From Rhodohalobacter barkolensis (lineage in GTDB: Bacteria; Bacteroidota; Rhodothermia; Balneolales; Balneolaceae), in the NCBI RefSeq assembly GCF_002834295.1, contig NZ_PISP01000001.1, positions 992,001 through 1,056,000 of the forward strand: 64,000 bases of DNA, in the 5' to 3' direction. Below, piece after piece: positions 27,323 through 34,133 of the stretch. Each line of letters opens with the position of its first letter. Within the stretch, counting starts at the first letter, position 1. The notes beneath the pieces were generated by a model, which had not been told where the DNA came from, searched no databases, and was given only the letters and a program-made list of their open reading frames with translations. Position numbers and translations under genes: made by a program.

Positions 27323-28117
27323 TCAAAGCTCAAATCTGCTCAGGAATTTCTTCTCATCTTCGTAATAAAAGACGCCAACGATATGTTTGGTTCCGTCAAT
27401 GACTGGGGTCTTTTCAAATCTTGGGTTCTCTTTCTCCCACTTGGTCTGCTGCTTTAAAAAAGTGACAAACTCGTTATCGAATTCAGAATTAAAACCCTTC
27501 AATACTTCTACAGTTTTAATATTTAGATGTTCATCAAATGTGATTAGATAGTGTGCAGATTTACTACTAAAGGATTGCCCATCATATTGAATAAGATAAT
27601 CTGATATCTTTCCGGAACTTTCTCTTAACATATATTCTCGATGTAAATTGGGCACTGTTCGCTCTAAGAACTGAAAATGAGTGATAGCTTGCCAGTGTCC
27701 GCTCCGACTCGTATTAGTGCCGTCCGACGATTTTAATTTGCTTGCAAAAGAACAGTAACTCAATGGGAAATAATTTTGGTCATTTTTTGAAAGTGCAACC
27801 ATCCATTCCTCCCCCGTTTCTACAGATCTCTCACAACTTGCACCCCAATTGATTCCATTTATCGTTCCTGAAACTCTTAGTTCCGAAGGAGCTTCTCTCT
27901 TAAAAACAGCCAGCGGTTTTATGTTTGCAATGTAAGTTCTCCTTTCGTCGGAGTCGGGATCTTCCTCAGTTGATATTATTTTTATGGTTCCAACAAAATC
28001 AGATGTGATAAATTCATCATTTGTTGTATAAAAAATATCAGCACAGCTGCAACCCAATGCTATTGATGAAAAACAGAAGAATAACAATATTGTGAGTGCG
28101 TACTTTTTCATATCCAT
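27323..28117 (-). CDS. Secreted protein with NTR/TIMP-like CxC start
   Basis: 264 residues. A signal peptide (about residues 1-22) ends just before CSCADIFYTTNDEFITSDFVG. A mature N-terminus beginning Cys-x-Cys followed by a strand with DFVGTIKI is the pattern of netrin/TIMP-like domains, and further Cys residues (GASCERSV, LSYCSFASK) could pair with it. The C-terminal half (ITFDEHLNIKTVEVLKGFNS and on) has no family I recognise. It is presumably periplasmic or outside the cell. There is no operon partner. The NTR-like reading is a resemblance only. Confidence 0.6.
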   Translation of the reverse strand: MDMKKYALTILLFFCFSSIALGCSCADIFYTTNDEFITSDFVGTIKIISTEEDPDSDERRTYIANIKPLAVFKREAPSELRVSGTINGINWGASCERSVETGEEWMVALSKNDQNYFPLSYCSFASKLKSSDGTNTSRSGHWQAITHFQFLERTVPNLHREYMLRESSGKISDYLIQYDGQSFSSKSAHYLITFDEHLNIKTVEVLKGFNSEFDNEFVTFLKQQTKWEKENPRFEKTPVIDGTKHIVGVFYYEDEKKFLSRFEL

Positions 28118-28864
28118 TTATTTTTCAAAACTATCAAAGACAGGTATCCAATTTTTATAACGGCACTGGAAGGCTTTAGACATTGAAGCACGGAGTATTA
28201 TTGGAAACATTTCGACTAAAATAGAAAAGTAATAAAAATTCCGTGACTCTGTGGCAATTCATTAAAATCACAGGGAGCTCCGCCGGAGCTTCGGAGTCTT
28301 GAGGTATATGGGAGCTATATTCAGGCAACTCCGATGGAGTTGGTTCACAGCACAATATGTGTTTAACAGGAAAGTGAAACAAAAACATGGTATTTCTATG
28401 CAGCGTCAGTTCAGAATCGCAATCAAAACCAAATTTGGAATTATATCCAAATAACATAGCATTACAGAAATATCATGCTTGACTAAAGCTTGAAATAGAA
28501 GGTCCCGACACTCTGTACTGGCTTCTCGACACCGCTCGAAGTTACGATGGATGGTATGTTTTATGTACAAGTCGATATTCAACCAGAGGCCAGCTGGAAC
28601 TATTGCCTAATTTTATAAAGCAAAAATACTCACCCTGCCTCAGCGAGGCAGCACATTTGTAAAAAAGGTCTGAAAGCCCATATCCACCCTGCTCCGGATG
28701 GAGCAGTACCAATCACTCTGACACATGCAACCTTACATGGAGATCACTAGTCTTAAGCACTGATGAATACCATGAAAAACATTTGAAAAAAGTATCAAAT
28801 ATCAGAACGGACTTGAGTCTGTGGAAGTTTTACTTTCTTTTATCTGCCAACAAAATCATTTGCA
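28118..28864. repeat. Gene-free block with hairpins and a 97-bp inverted-repeat element
   Basis: No gene supported. Hairpins GAGCTCCGCCGGAGCTTC (about 28277-28294), CAACTCCGATGGAGTTGG (about 28325-28342), TGCCTCAGCGAGGCA (about 28636-28650) and TGCTCCGGATGGAGCA (about 28690-28705) are of the serial-hairpin type. The element at 28384-28480 is listed separately. Confidence 0.65.
28384..28480. repeat. ACATGGTATTTCT-ended element, copy 1
   Basis: About 97 bp with inverted ends AACATGGTATTTCT and AGAAATATCATGCTT. Copies of nearly the same size and the same ends are at 30477-30574, 47514-47613 and 49868-49967, with largely different interiors. Confidence 0.65.
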
Positions 28865-29311
28865 ATGAAAGACTTCTTTGATACCACGGATCGCCGCATT
28901 GCCGAATCAATGAACAAGATTGGATTACCTGCCCTCAGATTATCTATGGGAATAATTTTTATATGGTTCGGGATCCTGAAAACCATCGGGCTATCACCGG
29001 CCGAGGGACTCGTTCTGTCTACCGTTAACTGGATGCCGATATTCAGTGCGGAAACCTGGCTTGTTATTATTGGATGGTGGGAAGTCATAATCGGAATTTG
29101 TTTTCTGTTTAAACCAACACTTCGAATTGCGATAGGACTGCTCGCCATGCAGATGGCCGGTACTCTTCTGCCATTGTTTATCCTCACCGAGGTAACGTTC
29201 CAGTCCGGTGCTTTCCCCTACGCTCCCACCATGGAGGGACAATATATCATCAAAAACCTGCTCATCATTTCCGCGGCTATCGTTATCGGAGGCACCGTTC
29301 GAAAAGTTTAA
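28865..29311 (+). CDS. DoxX/DUF417-like four-helix membrane protein
   Basis: 148 residues with four hydrophobic helices. RLSMGIIFIWFGILKTIGLSPAEGL near the start and PTMEGQYIIKNLLIISAAIVIGG near the end are the conserved blocks of the DoxX-like/DUF417 (YkgB) group. Members are inner-membrane proteins of uncertain function, sometimes linked to stress or quinone chemistry. It is a single gene between two minus-strand genes. ATG 28865 fits the family's N-terminus. The C-terminus ends shortly after the last helix, so the protein is complete. Confidence 0.8.
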   Translation: MKDFFDTTDRRIAESMNKIGLPALRLSMGIIFIWFGILKTIGLSPAEGLVLSTVNWMPIFSAETWLVIIGWWEVIIGICFLFKPTLRIAIGLLAMQMAGTLLPLFILTEVTFQSGAFPYAPTMEGQYIIKNLLIISAAIVIGGTVRKV

Positions 29312-29465
29312 GTACTGATTTCAAGGATCTTTTGAAAGCGAAATTATGACAGGTGTGCGCAATGGGCCACGACTCTGCCGAAAGATATGTAGAGTGTCTT
29401 CTCTTTATCTATTGATTGAATTTCTCGTGGCACGACTTAGAGACGTACCACGAGGATTATTTCAT

Positions 29466-30089
29466 CTAATCAGCCACACTCACCGGCACCCGGATTTTAA
29501 TCTCTTCCCAGGCCAGTTCAATGAAACCGCTGTCATCCTCTTCCGAAACCACGGAGTAGATAAGCTGTTCGGTATGATCGTTTGCCATAGGCTCTACGTC
29601 AAAACGAGCCACATCCAGTTCCTCATCATAATCGCCCGCCTGATGCTGATCCCAGTGTTCATTTATGATCACCATCCAGTTCTCTTCACCCGGAATGGTA
29701 AAAAAGGCATATTTCCCAGCCGGAACCGGTTCTCCGTTCACGAGCATATCATCTTCAAACTCCACCGATGTGGCCATGTGTGCACCGCTGACCCAGATTT
29801 CTCCATAGGGAACCAGATCATCCCAAATGATTCGCTCTCTGACCGAAGGAGCGCTGTATTCGATCAAGATTTGGGAACCGCCAATCTCTCCGGAAACTTC
29901 CCGTTCCGGACTTAATACCTCTTCCTCCTCGCCCGATTCATTTTCACTATCACTTTCTGTATCCGTTTCCTGCTCAGACAATTCTATCTCTGTTGATGTT
30001 TCCGACTCAGCTGCGGTTTCTGTTTGATCTGAGCCTGAACTGCATCCCGCGAAAAGCAGTGCAATTAGTAAAATCCATACATTTTTCAT
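29466..30089 (-). CDS. DUF2911 lipoprotein
   Basis: 207 residues. The lipoprotein signal LLIALLFAGCSSG gives Cys at about residue 16. A very acidic linker (about residues 20-62, mostly E, S, D and T) leads to the DUF2911 domain, with ILIEYSAPSVRERIIWDDLV, GEIWVSGAHMATSVEF, PAGKYAFFTIPG and WMVIINEHWDQHQAGDYD. The last stretch IELAWEEIKIRVPVSV is also typical. DUF2911 proteins are common in Bacteroidota, with a beta-sandwich and no known activity. It is convergent with the DoxX-like gene and 155 bp from it. ATG 30089. Confidence 0.9.
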   Translation of the reverse strand: MKNVWILLIALLFAGCSSGSDQTETAAESETSTEIELSEQETDTESDSENESGEEEEVLSPEREVSGEIGGSQILIEYSAPSVRERIIWDDLVPYGEIWVSGAHMATSVEFEDDMLVNGEPVPAGKYAFFTIPGEENWMVIINEHWDQHQAGDYDEELDVARFDVEPMANDHTEQLIYSVVSEEDDSGFIELAWEEIKIRVPVSVAD

Positions 30090-30476
30090 GGTTATTCCCT
30101 CATTTTTATGATTACAATTATCTCAATGTTTTAAATCTTTCGTAGAAAACAAAGTGATAGTTCACAGAAGAATCATCTATGCATATAAAAAGAAGACTCC
30201 GTCGGCCATGATTTTGTGGGATGACATCTATTATAGTGCCGGGATGAAGTCGAGATCACAGTAGTGATTGGATTAAACAAATGTTGGTACCTATCGCCTC
30301 TACCCTGCTCATTACTCTCAAACCACTCCCTCTGTTCGGCGAGGAAATGGGTTGCCATTTTCTTACCCCCGGTTAAAACCGGGGGCTAAAATCTGGCCAC
30401 CCCCGATGGGGTTGAGTTAAACCGTATAACCAAGACTGACTCCTAAGGCTACTATCGGTCATCGCTGAAGGATTGG

Positions 30477-30574
30477 AAAACATGGTATTTCTACGGATGT
30501 TGGATGGAAGAAATACAGACCAAAATTATTGAAAAGCATATCTTGGAACAAAGAAATACAGAAGTACCATGTTT
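30477..30574. repeat. ACATGGTATTTCT-ended element, copy 2
   Basis: Ends AAAACATGGTATTTCT and AGAAATACAGAAGTACCATG (then TTT), about 98 bp. The right end carries a few inserted bases compared with the other copies. Confidence 0.65.
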
Positions 30575-30679
30575 GGGAGAAAAATCGTAGTTCACAGTTC
30601 GTTCCATCGATCATTCGTCAATTAATCTATGATCGTTACCGAGTAAGAAGAAGATTAAGGGGGTTAAAATAGAAGTATT

Positions 30680-30830
30680 GTCCTAGAGAAATCAGCGGAA
30701 AAAGAGAATAGTCAGGAGACGAAAAGAAAAACTCACCAGCCTCTTGCAGGTTTAGTTGTAGAAAGTCAAAATTCACAGGCCTTGATTTTTTCTGTCTCAT
30801 GGCTGTGAACGCCGATGATTTTTCTCAGCC
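30680..30830. repeat. Long hairpin element, copy 5
   Basis: Near-identical to copy 4 (15829-15979), with arms CCTAGAGAAATCAGCGG and CCGATGATTTTTCTCAGCC. The outermost pair has decayed (GTCC in place of GGCC). Confidence 0.8.
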
Positions 30831-31478
30831 TTGATTTTTTACGTCCCTTTTGTATCAAGACAAAAGTGACAGAGGATACTGTTTGAAATGAGATCCCAGT
30901 AGTACCGCCTCTATACTATTTCACACTCCAAACCACTCTCTCTATTCGGCGAGGAGTTGGTTGCAAATAACAACCCCCGGTTGAAACCGGGGGCTAATTG
31001 TATTCCACCTCTACGAGGTTTGGACATCAGCGCATTTTAAAATTACAGACTCAGATCGTAGTTCACAGTTCGTCCATCGGTGATTCGTCAATCTGAGAAC
31101 CTCTTCAGAGGTTACATATTCGAGTTTACCAACCAGAACATGTTGTGTCGGTTGGCCGGTAATTTATTGCCGGATCACCGTTTGTATCCCTCCTGCCTCT
31201 GAGAGGCAGGACATTTGTAAAAATTTCCGGGAGCTCAACTCTCCACTGCTCCGGAGCGAGCAGTACCGGTCATCACGGTTCTAATCACTACCCGCCAATA
31301 AACCATCGCAGGAAGCTCCGCTGAAGCATCGGAAGGCAGAGTTTGTTAAAACCAAAATCGGATCAGGTTTGAAGCCTCAAATCATCAAGGCTACCTCCCC
31401 CAACCCCTTCCCGAAAGCGTTCGGGAAGGGGAGAATCATTTTCATGATTCTTATGTCGAACTCACGTTACTTACCACT

Positions 31479-32456
31479 TCATAGACCCTTCTCCATTTCA
31501 ACCACAATCTTACCCAAATGCCTTCCATCACCGAAATATTGAATCAGCTCCGGGATTTTATCAAATTCGTAGGGTCCATCAACAACGGGACTTAGTTGTC
31601 CCTGTTCCACAAGCTTAGAAATTTGGTCTAATCCTTTATTTGCCTTCAGAGTGAGTACGCTTAGCTTTTTACCGGTGAAAAGTGATATGAGCCAACCGAA
31701 CAGTACGATTTCCAGCAGTCTGACCATCGATCCCCCGACTGTGACATATCTACCATCTTTTTTGAGGGATCGTGCAACTTTAAATGGAGATCGGGTTGAT
31801 TTTGTATCGAGGATCAGGTCATACTTTTCTCCGATAGCGGTAAAGTCCGCTTTTCTATAATCCATCAACTTGTCAAATCCCAGCGATTTCATCAGATCAA
31901 GTTTTTCGCCGCTGTCAACGCCGGTTACCTCTACCCCATACGGTTTCAGGATTTGAATACCCAGGGTCCCGACACCGCCTCCGGCTCCATTGATCAGGAC
32001 TCTTTGCCCGGTTTTCACCTTTCCCTTCTCCACCAGTCCCTGGAGCGCGAGAATTCCCGCATGCGGCAAGGCGGAGGCATCATTATGACTGATATTGGAC
32101 GGTTTTTTGGACAACATCTTTTCCGGAACGCAAACGTATTCGGCAAATCCGCCCAGTCCGCACTCCGACAGATCGCAGTAGATCTCATCGCCGGCGGTAA
32201 AGGAACTCACTCCATCGCCCACCGCTTCGATGGTACCGGAGATGTCTACCCCGGGAATCTCTATCTTTGGCTTTCTCAGGCCGAAAAACAGACGAATGAT
32301 AAATGGCTTGCCCCTGACCAGTCCCCAGTCCCAGTCATTGATGGAAGCCGCATGAATTTTTACCAGTACTTCTCCCTCACTCGGAACCGGTTTTGTCACC
32401 TCCCCGATCTCAAGATCATTTGGCATTCCGTATTTTTTTAAGAGTATGGCTTTCAT
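31479..32456 (-). CDS. Zinc-independent MDR-family NAD(P)-dependent oxidoreductase
   Basis: 325 residues from ATG 32456 (MKAILLKKYG), the usual start; a longer frame upstream is discounted. A GroES-like domain has SEGEVLVKIHAASINDWDWG and PGVDISGTIEAVGDGVSSF. The Rossmann domain has RVLINGAGGGVGTLGIQIL with the GxGxxG-type loop and a D about 20 residues on (VDSGEKL). The catalytic zinc ligands of true alcohol dehydrogenases are absent, as in quinone oxidoreductases/enoyl reductases. The C-terminal VEQGQLSPVVDGPYEFDKIPE matches the same group. It probably acts as a cytosolic quinone or enone reductase. Stand-alone gene. Confidence 0.88.
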   Translation of the reverse strand: MKAILLKKYGMPNDLEIGEVTKPVPSEGEVLVKIHAASINDWDWGLVRGKPFIIRLFFGLRKPKIEIPGVDISGTIEAVGDGVSSFTAGDEIYCDLSECGLGGFAEYVCVPEKMLSKKPSNISHNDASALPHAGILALQGLVEKGKVKTGQRVLINGAGGGVGTLGIQILKPYGVEVTGVDSGEKLDLMKSLGFDKLMDYRKADFTAIGEKYDLILDTKSTRSPFKVARSLKKDGRYVTVGGSMVRLLEIVLFGWLISLFTGKKLSVLTLKANKGLDQISKLVEQGQLSPVVDGPYEFDKIPELIQYFGDGRHLGKIVVEMEKGL

Positions 32457-32524
32457 GAGGTTTTTTAGTTGGTGATTATGAGGTAGAGCATTAACATAGC
32501 GGACTGGTTCATAAAGGTAGAAAG

Positions 32525-32540
32525 GATTATGAGTTAATAA
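32525..32540. repeat. 16-bp direct repeat, left copy
   Basis: GATTATGAGTTAATAA recurs exactly at 34040-34055. The two copies bracket the GIY-YIG gene, the two-TM mini-protein and the abortive-infection-like gene, about 1.5 kb. Confidence 0.5.
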
Positions 32541-32601
32541 ACAGCTAAAAGTGACAACAAAAATATGATCATTGATATTGCAAACACATACTTCGCAGAC
32601 T

Positions 32602-32850
32602 TCAACACTCAATCAACGCTTCCTTCTCTTGCCTGGAAAACTGCTTAATCTCGTACTCCCTCTTACAAGCTGCTGAACGATCTAAATGTTGTTCTATAAA
32701 CACGACTTCTTCAGGATCGTGAGCCCGCAAATATTTCGCTCCGGTCCCCTGCCGATGCTGATGCCAGCGTCTGATCATATGATTTGTACTCCCGGTATAG
32801 AGACTGCCGTTCGTGCACCGGATGATGTATGTAAACCAGGATGTACGAAT
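32602..32850 (-). pseudogene. GIY-YIG nuclease-like gene without a normal start codon
   Basis: The frame encodes FTYIIRCTNGSLYTGSTNHM, then IRRWHQHRQGTGAKYLRAHD, PEEVVFIEQHLDRSAACKRE and YEIKQFSRQEKEALIEC with a stop at 32602-32604. This is a full single GIY-YIG domain of the small YhbQ-like class (about 80 residues), with Y-I-I and Y-T-G motifs, the Arg of IRRWHQH and a Glu at EYEIKQ. No ATG, GTG or TTG precedes the domain after the upstream TAA; the nearest choices are ATT at 32850 or ATA. Either a rare start is used or the start was lost when the 32856-33068 gene arrived. Similar sequence to its 5' part (GGATGATGGATGTAAACC) recurs at about 33088-33105. Confidence 0.6.
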
Positions 32851-32855
32851 GGTTA

Positions 32856-33068
32856 TTAGGATATTGAGTTATTTCTGAAAAAATAAGTAATAAAGCATGC
32901 TACACCCATTAAGGCAAAGATCAAAGAGACGAAGACGCTCGTATCAGGATCAAAAAAAGATGACATGATATCCTGTAATGGAGGAATTATTGAGAGCGCA
33001 CCAATAGAGGCAAATAAGCAACCAAAAACGATCCATTCAATATTATCATTTTCTGTATCGCTTTTCAT
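32856..33068 (-). CDS. Small two-TM membrane protein, unknown
   Basis: 70 residues with two hydrophobic helices (about residues 12-30 and 44-63), a short polar N-terminus and a charged turn (FFDPDTS). No family recognised. It lies immediately upstream of the GIY-YIG frame on the same strand, and sequence resembling the GIY-YIG 5' region lies on its other side (about 33088-33130). It looks inserted within or duplicated around that gene. The reading as a real gene rests on its clean two-helix profile and ATG start. Confidence 0.5.
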   Translation of the reverse strand: MKSDTENDNIEWIVFGCLFASIGALSIIPPLQDIMSSFFDPDTSVFVSLIFALMGVACFITYFFRNNSIS

Positions 33069-33273
33069 GATGAATACGTTTGTTTTATCGGATGATGGAT
33101 GTAAACCGAGATGGTCTAAATGCGTTATGGGATTGTATTCAGGACCATGACGGCCCAGCGTTTAGCGGCGCAGGTTCTCGTATTTAATAGAAGCAACTGT
33201 CTATTTTTATTGTCCACAAACTTAAGTGCAAACCCATCCTGCGTACACCTTGGAATGATTGATAGTATAATTT

Positions 33274-33993
33274 TTAACCAATTCTGATTAAAAACTTCAT
33301 GAAAGAGCTAGTCATTTCAAACATGATTTCTACCTCAGCTTCAACAACTGAATCATTGTGTTTTATAAAGGTATTATGATATTTAGAAAAGTAATCCAAT
33401 AGCTTTACAAACATATTAACTAATTCTTTGGACCCACCATTTTCTTTTACATAAGTGCCTACAGGACCTAATTGATTTTCCAAAGACTTATCATTGCCCA
33501 ATAAATTTTTAAGTAAAACTTCGAGTGAAAGTCTTAGGTCGTCTAAAGTATTTCTTTGAAACATATCCGCATTAAATTTAGTCAGAGCCTCATCAAAAAG
33601 TTTTAGGGATTCAGGGTAATCAGACAACCAATGTTTTGTTGACTCAATAAGAGGTTCACTAATTTTTTCTCCAGTTTCATCAAGTTCATCATATCTCGTA
33701 ATTAGCTTGATTTTCAAATCCTTGACAGATTTATTTTCTGAGAACTGTGGTAAATCGCAAAGATTTTTGATAATTATATACTGTTGTTCAGGTGAAAAAG
33801 CACTTAGATTTTCACGTAGAGCAGTCCTCTTATTTGGCAGATCAGTAGAAAATGGATAGGTAGGATGAGGAATATCAACATCAAAATCTATAGCATATGC
33901 TGAACAGTACTCTACAATCTTTGCTCCTGATAAACCCTCATGAGTTTCTCCTAACACATTTGAAGTGTGGTTAATAAATAGCTGAGGTATCAT
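33274..33993 (-). CDS. Abortive-infection-like protein (possible HEPN-type C-terminus)
   Basis: 239 residues, soluble, mainly helical. The N-terminal GETHEGLSGAKIVEYCSAYA and PFSTDLPNKRTALRENLSAF form a small domain of a type found in phage-defence proteins. The C-terminal part NTLDDLRLSLEVLLKNLLGN and KYHNTFIKHNDSVVEAEVEI, then a final helix SSFMKFLIRIG, resembles the abortive-infection/HEPN group, in which a conserved His lies before a short loop (KHND). The domain names are by resemblance. It is 141 bp downstream of the ATPase gene on the same strand and AT-rich like it. A role as effector with the ATPase as sensor is a hypothesis. Confidence 0.55.
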   Translation of the reverse strand: MIPQLFINHTSNVLGETHEGLSGAKIVEYCSAYAIDFDVDIPHPTYPFSTDLPNKRTALRENLSAFSPEQQYIIIKNLCDLPQFSENKSVKDLKIKLITRYDELDETGEKISEPLIESTKHWLSDYPESLKLFDEALTKFNADMFQRNTLDDLRLSLEVLLKNLLGNDKSLENQLGPVGTYVKENGGSKELVNMFVKLLDYFSKYHNTFIKHNDSVVEAEVEIMFEMTSSFMKFLIRIG

Positions 33994-34039
33994 AAATGAT
34001 TTTATTTGTGCTAACGACCCAGCGCAAAACGGGCGCGGA

Positions 34040-34055
34040 GATTATGAGTTAATAA
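34040..34055. repeat. 16-bp direct repeat, right copy
   Basis: GATTATGAGTTAATAA, identical to 32525-32540. Just left of it lies GACCCAGCGCAAAACGGGCG (34016-34035), which resembles GGCCCAGCGTTTAGCGGCGC (33152-33171) on the other side of the abortive-infection-like gene. Confidence 0.5.
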
Positions 34056-34133
34056 TTGATGAAATTTTCAAAACGAGATACCACTGGAAACGAGACCTCA
34101 GCGTACCTAGTTGATGCATCTTTTTTATATCGA

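Larger units (their letters stand above)
30090..31478. repeat. 1.4-kb gene-free block with serial hairpin array
   Basis: No gene. GCCTC...GGCGAGG hairpins at about 30295-30344 and 30904-30954; an ACATGGTATTTCT-ended element at 30477-30574; a long hairpin at 30680-30830. A serial hairpin array (about 30955-31265) has CCCCCGGTTGAAACCGGGGG, CCTCTACGAGG, CCTCTTCAGAGG, TTGGCCGG...CCGG, TGCCTCTGAGAGGCA and TGCTCCGGAGCGAGCA. Positions 30604-31023 duplicate 15753-16172. CCCTTCCCGAAAGCGTTCGG-type sequence near 31405-31430 may terminate the gene at 31479. To the right of this block the GCCTC/GGCG family is not seen again. Confidence 0.75.

Noticed and set aside
29346..29915. 189-codon plus-strand frame
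   Set aside because: Antisense to the DUF2911 lipoprotein, which has a clear family match; composition is not protein-like.
713..30954. Possible CRISPR array
   Set aside because: The repeats are palindromic mosaics with irregular spacing, no constant-length spacers, and no cas genes are present.
32856..33068. The 70-residue membrane protein as a toxin of a type I toxin-antitoxin pair
   Set aside because: It is longer than usual, with two helices, and no antisense RNA promoter or repeat was recognised.
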